Source of the DNA: Thermoplasmata archaeon
GTDB lineage: Archaea; Thermoplasmatota; Thermoplasmata; Halarchaeoplasmatales; Halarchaeoplasmataceae
Assembly: GCA_019594195.1 (NCBI GenBank)
Contig: JAFDTP010000074.1
Coordinates: forward strand, 1-8,050
Direction: 5' to 3'
DNA: 8,050 bases
Within the stretch, counting starts at the first letter, position 1; each line of letters begins with the position of its first letter. Positions 6,575 to 8,050 of this stretch are shown piece by piece. The notes beneath the pieces are model-generated. The model saw only the letters and a list, made by a program, of their open reading frames with translations, was not told the DNA's origin and made no database searches. The position numbers and the translations under genes were made by a program.

Positions 6575-6655
6575 ACCATAATATAATCCATTTACATATC
6601 TGGGTCACCCCAAACCCCAAAACTCTCGCTTTAAAAACTTGTAAAAGGTAAAAAG

Positions 6656-7678
6656 ATGAAGCTGAGGTATTATATTCTGAGAAGGCTTTTTTTGAGTATC
6701 ATAGTACTCCTAGGTGTTAGTCTCATAGTATTTATTCTAACTAGAATTGTCCCGGCCAATCCAGCAGCAATGTGGGTCGGACCGAGAGCAGGTCAGGAAG
6801 CTATAGAACAGGCAAGAATCGAATTAGGATTGGATCAACCACTTTATATCCAATATCTTCGCTACATGAGAAATCTAATACAGGGTGATCTCGGCGAGTC
6901 GATAAGAACCCATAGGCCGGTCTTATACGATATACGTAGGTTTTTGCCTGCCTCTCTAGAGATAATTTTTGCCGGCATGTTGATCGCCATCGCTGTCGGA
7001 GTACCTCTAGGAGTCTATTCCGCCGCTAATAGGAATTCTATAATAGATCACACTGCTAGGATGATCTCAGTTTCAGGCGTTTCGATGCCAACATTTTGGT
7101 TGGCTATGATCCTTCAACTTATATTTTTCCAATGGTTGGGCATTTTTCCCGTTGGAGGACGGATCGGATCAAGGATTCAATTGCTGTATCCATTCGATCG
7201 TATCACGGGTTTTTATTTGATAGATACTTTGATACAGGGCAATTTTATTGCTTTTAGAAGTTCATTAAGGCATCTGATTTTACCGGCTTTAGCAATGGCC
7301 GCTTATCCTCTCGGATTGATAACTAGGATGGTTAGATCCAGCACCATAGATATACTGAATGAGGATTACATTCGTATGGAAAAAGCTTATGGAATAAAAG
7401 AACGAACGATATTGTTCGTTTATGCTCTTAGAAACTCTTTCAGTTCCGCTTTATCAGTATTAGCTTTGACTTTTGCTTATTCTCTTGTTTCGATTTTCTT
7501 GATCGAGCAAATCTTTAGTTGGCCCGGTCTTGGAACTTATGCCGCTAGATCAATAATTACAGTAGATTATCCAGCTATAATTGGAATCACTTTGGTTATA
7601 GCCTCTATATACGTATTTTTGAATCTATTGGTGGATATAGCCCAGGCCTATTTAGACCCAAGAGTGAGGTTGGAATAA
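6656..7678 (+). CDS. dppB: ABC importer permease DppB-type
   Basis: This 340-residue membrane protein is the first permease half of the peptide/nickel-type importer. About six transmembrane segments are visible near residues 9-30, 100-122, 137-161, 205-224, 262-285 and 305-328. The extracytoplasmic region after the first helix has the family's GLDQPLYIQYLRYM, and the cytoplasmic EAA loop that docks the ATPase is at about 236-262 (EDYIRMEKAYGIKER, then ALRN). EQIFSWPGLG (284-293) and the C-terminal LDPRVRLE are standard. The start ATG 6656 has AAAAGGT at 6643-6649, 6 nt ahead. It is followed after 9 bases by dppC, so the two form one unit. It should pair with the lipoprotein encoded at 2084-3673. 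The symbol denotes family type; a true dipeptide substrate is not shown. Confidence 0.94.
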   Translation: MKLRYYILRRLFLSIIVLLGVSLIVFILTRIVPANPAAMWVGPRAGQEAIEQARIELGLDQPLYIQYLRYMRNLIQGDLGESIRTHRPVLYDIRRFLPASLEIIFAGMLIAIAVGVPLGVYSAANRNSIIDHTARMISVSGVSMPTFWLAMILQLIFFQWLGIFPVGGRIGSRIQLLYPFDRITGFYLIDTLIQGNFIAFRSSLRHLILPALAMAAYPLGLITRMVRSSTIDILNEDYIRMEKAYGIKERTILFVYALRNSFSSALSVLALTFAYSLVSIFLIEQIFSWPGLGTYAARSIITVDYPAIIGITLVIASIYVFLNLLVDIAQAYLDPRVRLE

Positions 7679-7687
7679 GGTGTGAAT

Positions 7688-8050
7688 ATGGAGATGAATC
7701 TACCTTTTAAAATACCGAAAAAATACGAACCAAAAGTAAGAGAGTTAAAATACAGTCTTAAACTTCTCAGAAAGAATTCACTATCTTTCGCTGGAGCGAT
7801 GATAATATTTATATTTGTAATAATTGCGATATTAGCGCCTATAATAGCACCTTACCCTGAACATGCGGGAAGAAGGACTGTTATAAAAGAACGTTTCCAA
7901 CCGCCTAGTCAAGATCACCTGCTAGGTACCGATAGCTATGGAAGAGACATATTGAGTCGAATAATCTATGGTGCTAGGATATCATTGTTCGCGGGCACGC
8001 TAGCCATAGGTTTGGCGTTGCTTATAGGCGTCCCCTTAGGAGCTATCGCT
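7688..8050 (+). CDS. dppC: ABC importer permease DppC-type, N-terminal part (runs off the window)
   Basis: The first 121 residues of the second permease half are present, still in frame at the window end; the full protein is usually about 290-310 residues. The N-terminus is cytoplasmic and basic, the first membrane helix covers about residues 33-54, and the family signature GTDSYGRDILSR sits at 80-91, followed by IIYGARISL and the beginning of the permease core. The ATG at 7688 is 5 nt past AAGGTG (7677-7682), which overlaps the dppB stop; an in-frame GTG at 7682 is possible but less well placed. The ATPase genes dppD and dppF would be expected downstream. Confidence 0.93.
   Translation, partial: MEMNLPFKIPKKYEPKVRELKYSLKLLRKNSLSFAGAMIIFIFVIIAILAPIIAPYPEHAGRRTVIKERFQPPSQDHLLGTDSYGRDILSRIIYGARISLFAGTLAIGLALLIGVPLGAIA

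Noticed and set aside
1..8050. CRISPR array, tRNA or rRNA genes
   Set aside because: No regularly spaced repeats and no cloverleaf or rRNA-like conserved segments were seen on either strand.

Overview
The window looks like archaeal chromosome from a salt-loving lineage. The supporting signs are AT-rich DNA, A/T-rich TATA-like elements ahead of genes, T-tract gene ends without GC hairpins, GGAGG/AAGGT ribosome binding sites, and an extracellular lipoprotein that is extremely acidic and almost free of lysine (my hand count gives about 129 Asp+Glu against about 29 Lys+Arg in the mature part). An uncultured brine archaeon of the MSBL1 or Methanonatronarchaeia kind would fit, but the sequence alone cannot settle the taxon.

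Positions 1-1880 are a decaying accessory stretch. The 3' end of a DDE integrase-core transposase gene (minus strand, 88 to about 540) has lost its 5' part and is broken by about 40 extra bases. It abuts the C-terminal third of an MFS transporter gene (plus strand, about 541-1013) that has lost its 5' end. Next come two minus-strand genes: a nitroreductase-family gene (1363-1880) with a one-base frameshift in a G5-A-C5 tract, and a small DUF6092-like gene (1101-1370) that overlaps its 3' end by 8 bases.

Positions 2084-8050 hold an intact plus-strand locus: a family 5 (Dpp/Opp) substrate-binding lipoprotein (2084-3673), an M29/NicX-like metalloenzyme (3749-4792), a DUF917/S-methyl-thiohydantoin-desulfurase-family protein (4804-5871), a hydantoin/Asp-Glu racemase-family protein (5868-6503), and the permeases DppB (6656-7678) and DppC (7688 to beyond the window end). 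The three enzymes are tightly packed: a ribosome binding site overlaps the preceding stop between the first two, and an ATGA overlap joins the last two. T-tracts follow the lipoprotein gene and the racemase gene, and a separate BRE/TATA-like promoter precedes dppB, so the locus may be read as two or three units.

Taken together, the second half reads as an uptake-and-processing cassette. A lipoprotein captures a small amide or peptide-like compound outside the cell, DppBC with ATPases (expected just past the window) import it, and three cytoplasmic enzymes act on it. DUF917 and HyuE-type racemase genes point to hydantoin-like or other cyclic amide substrates; this is inference from family membership and context. 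This enzyme trio between the binding protein and the permeases is the most interesting feature of the window.
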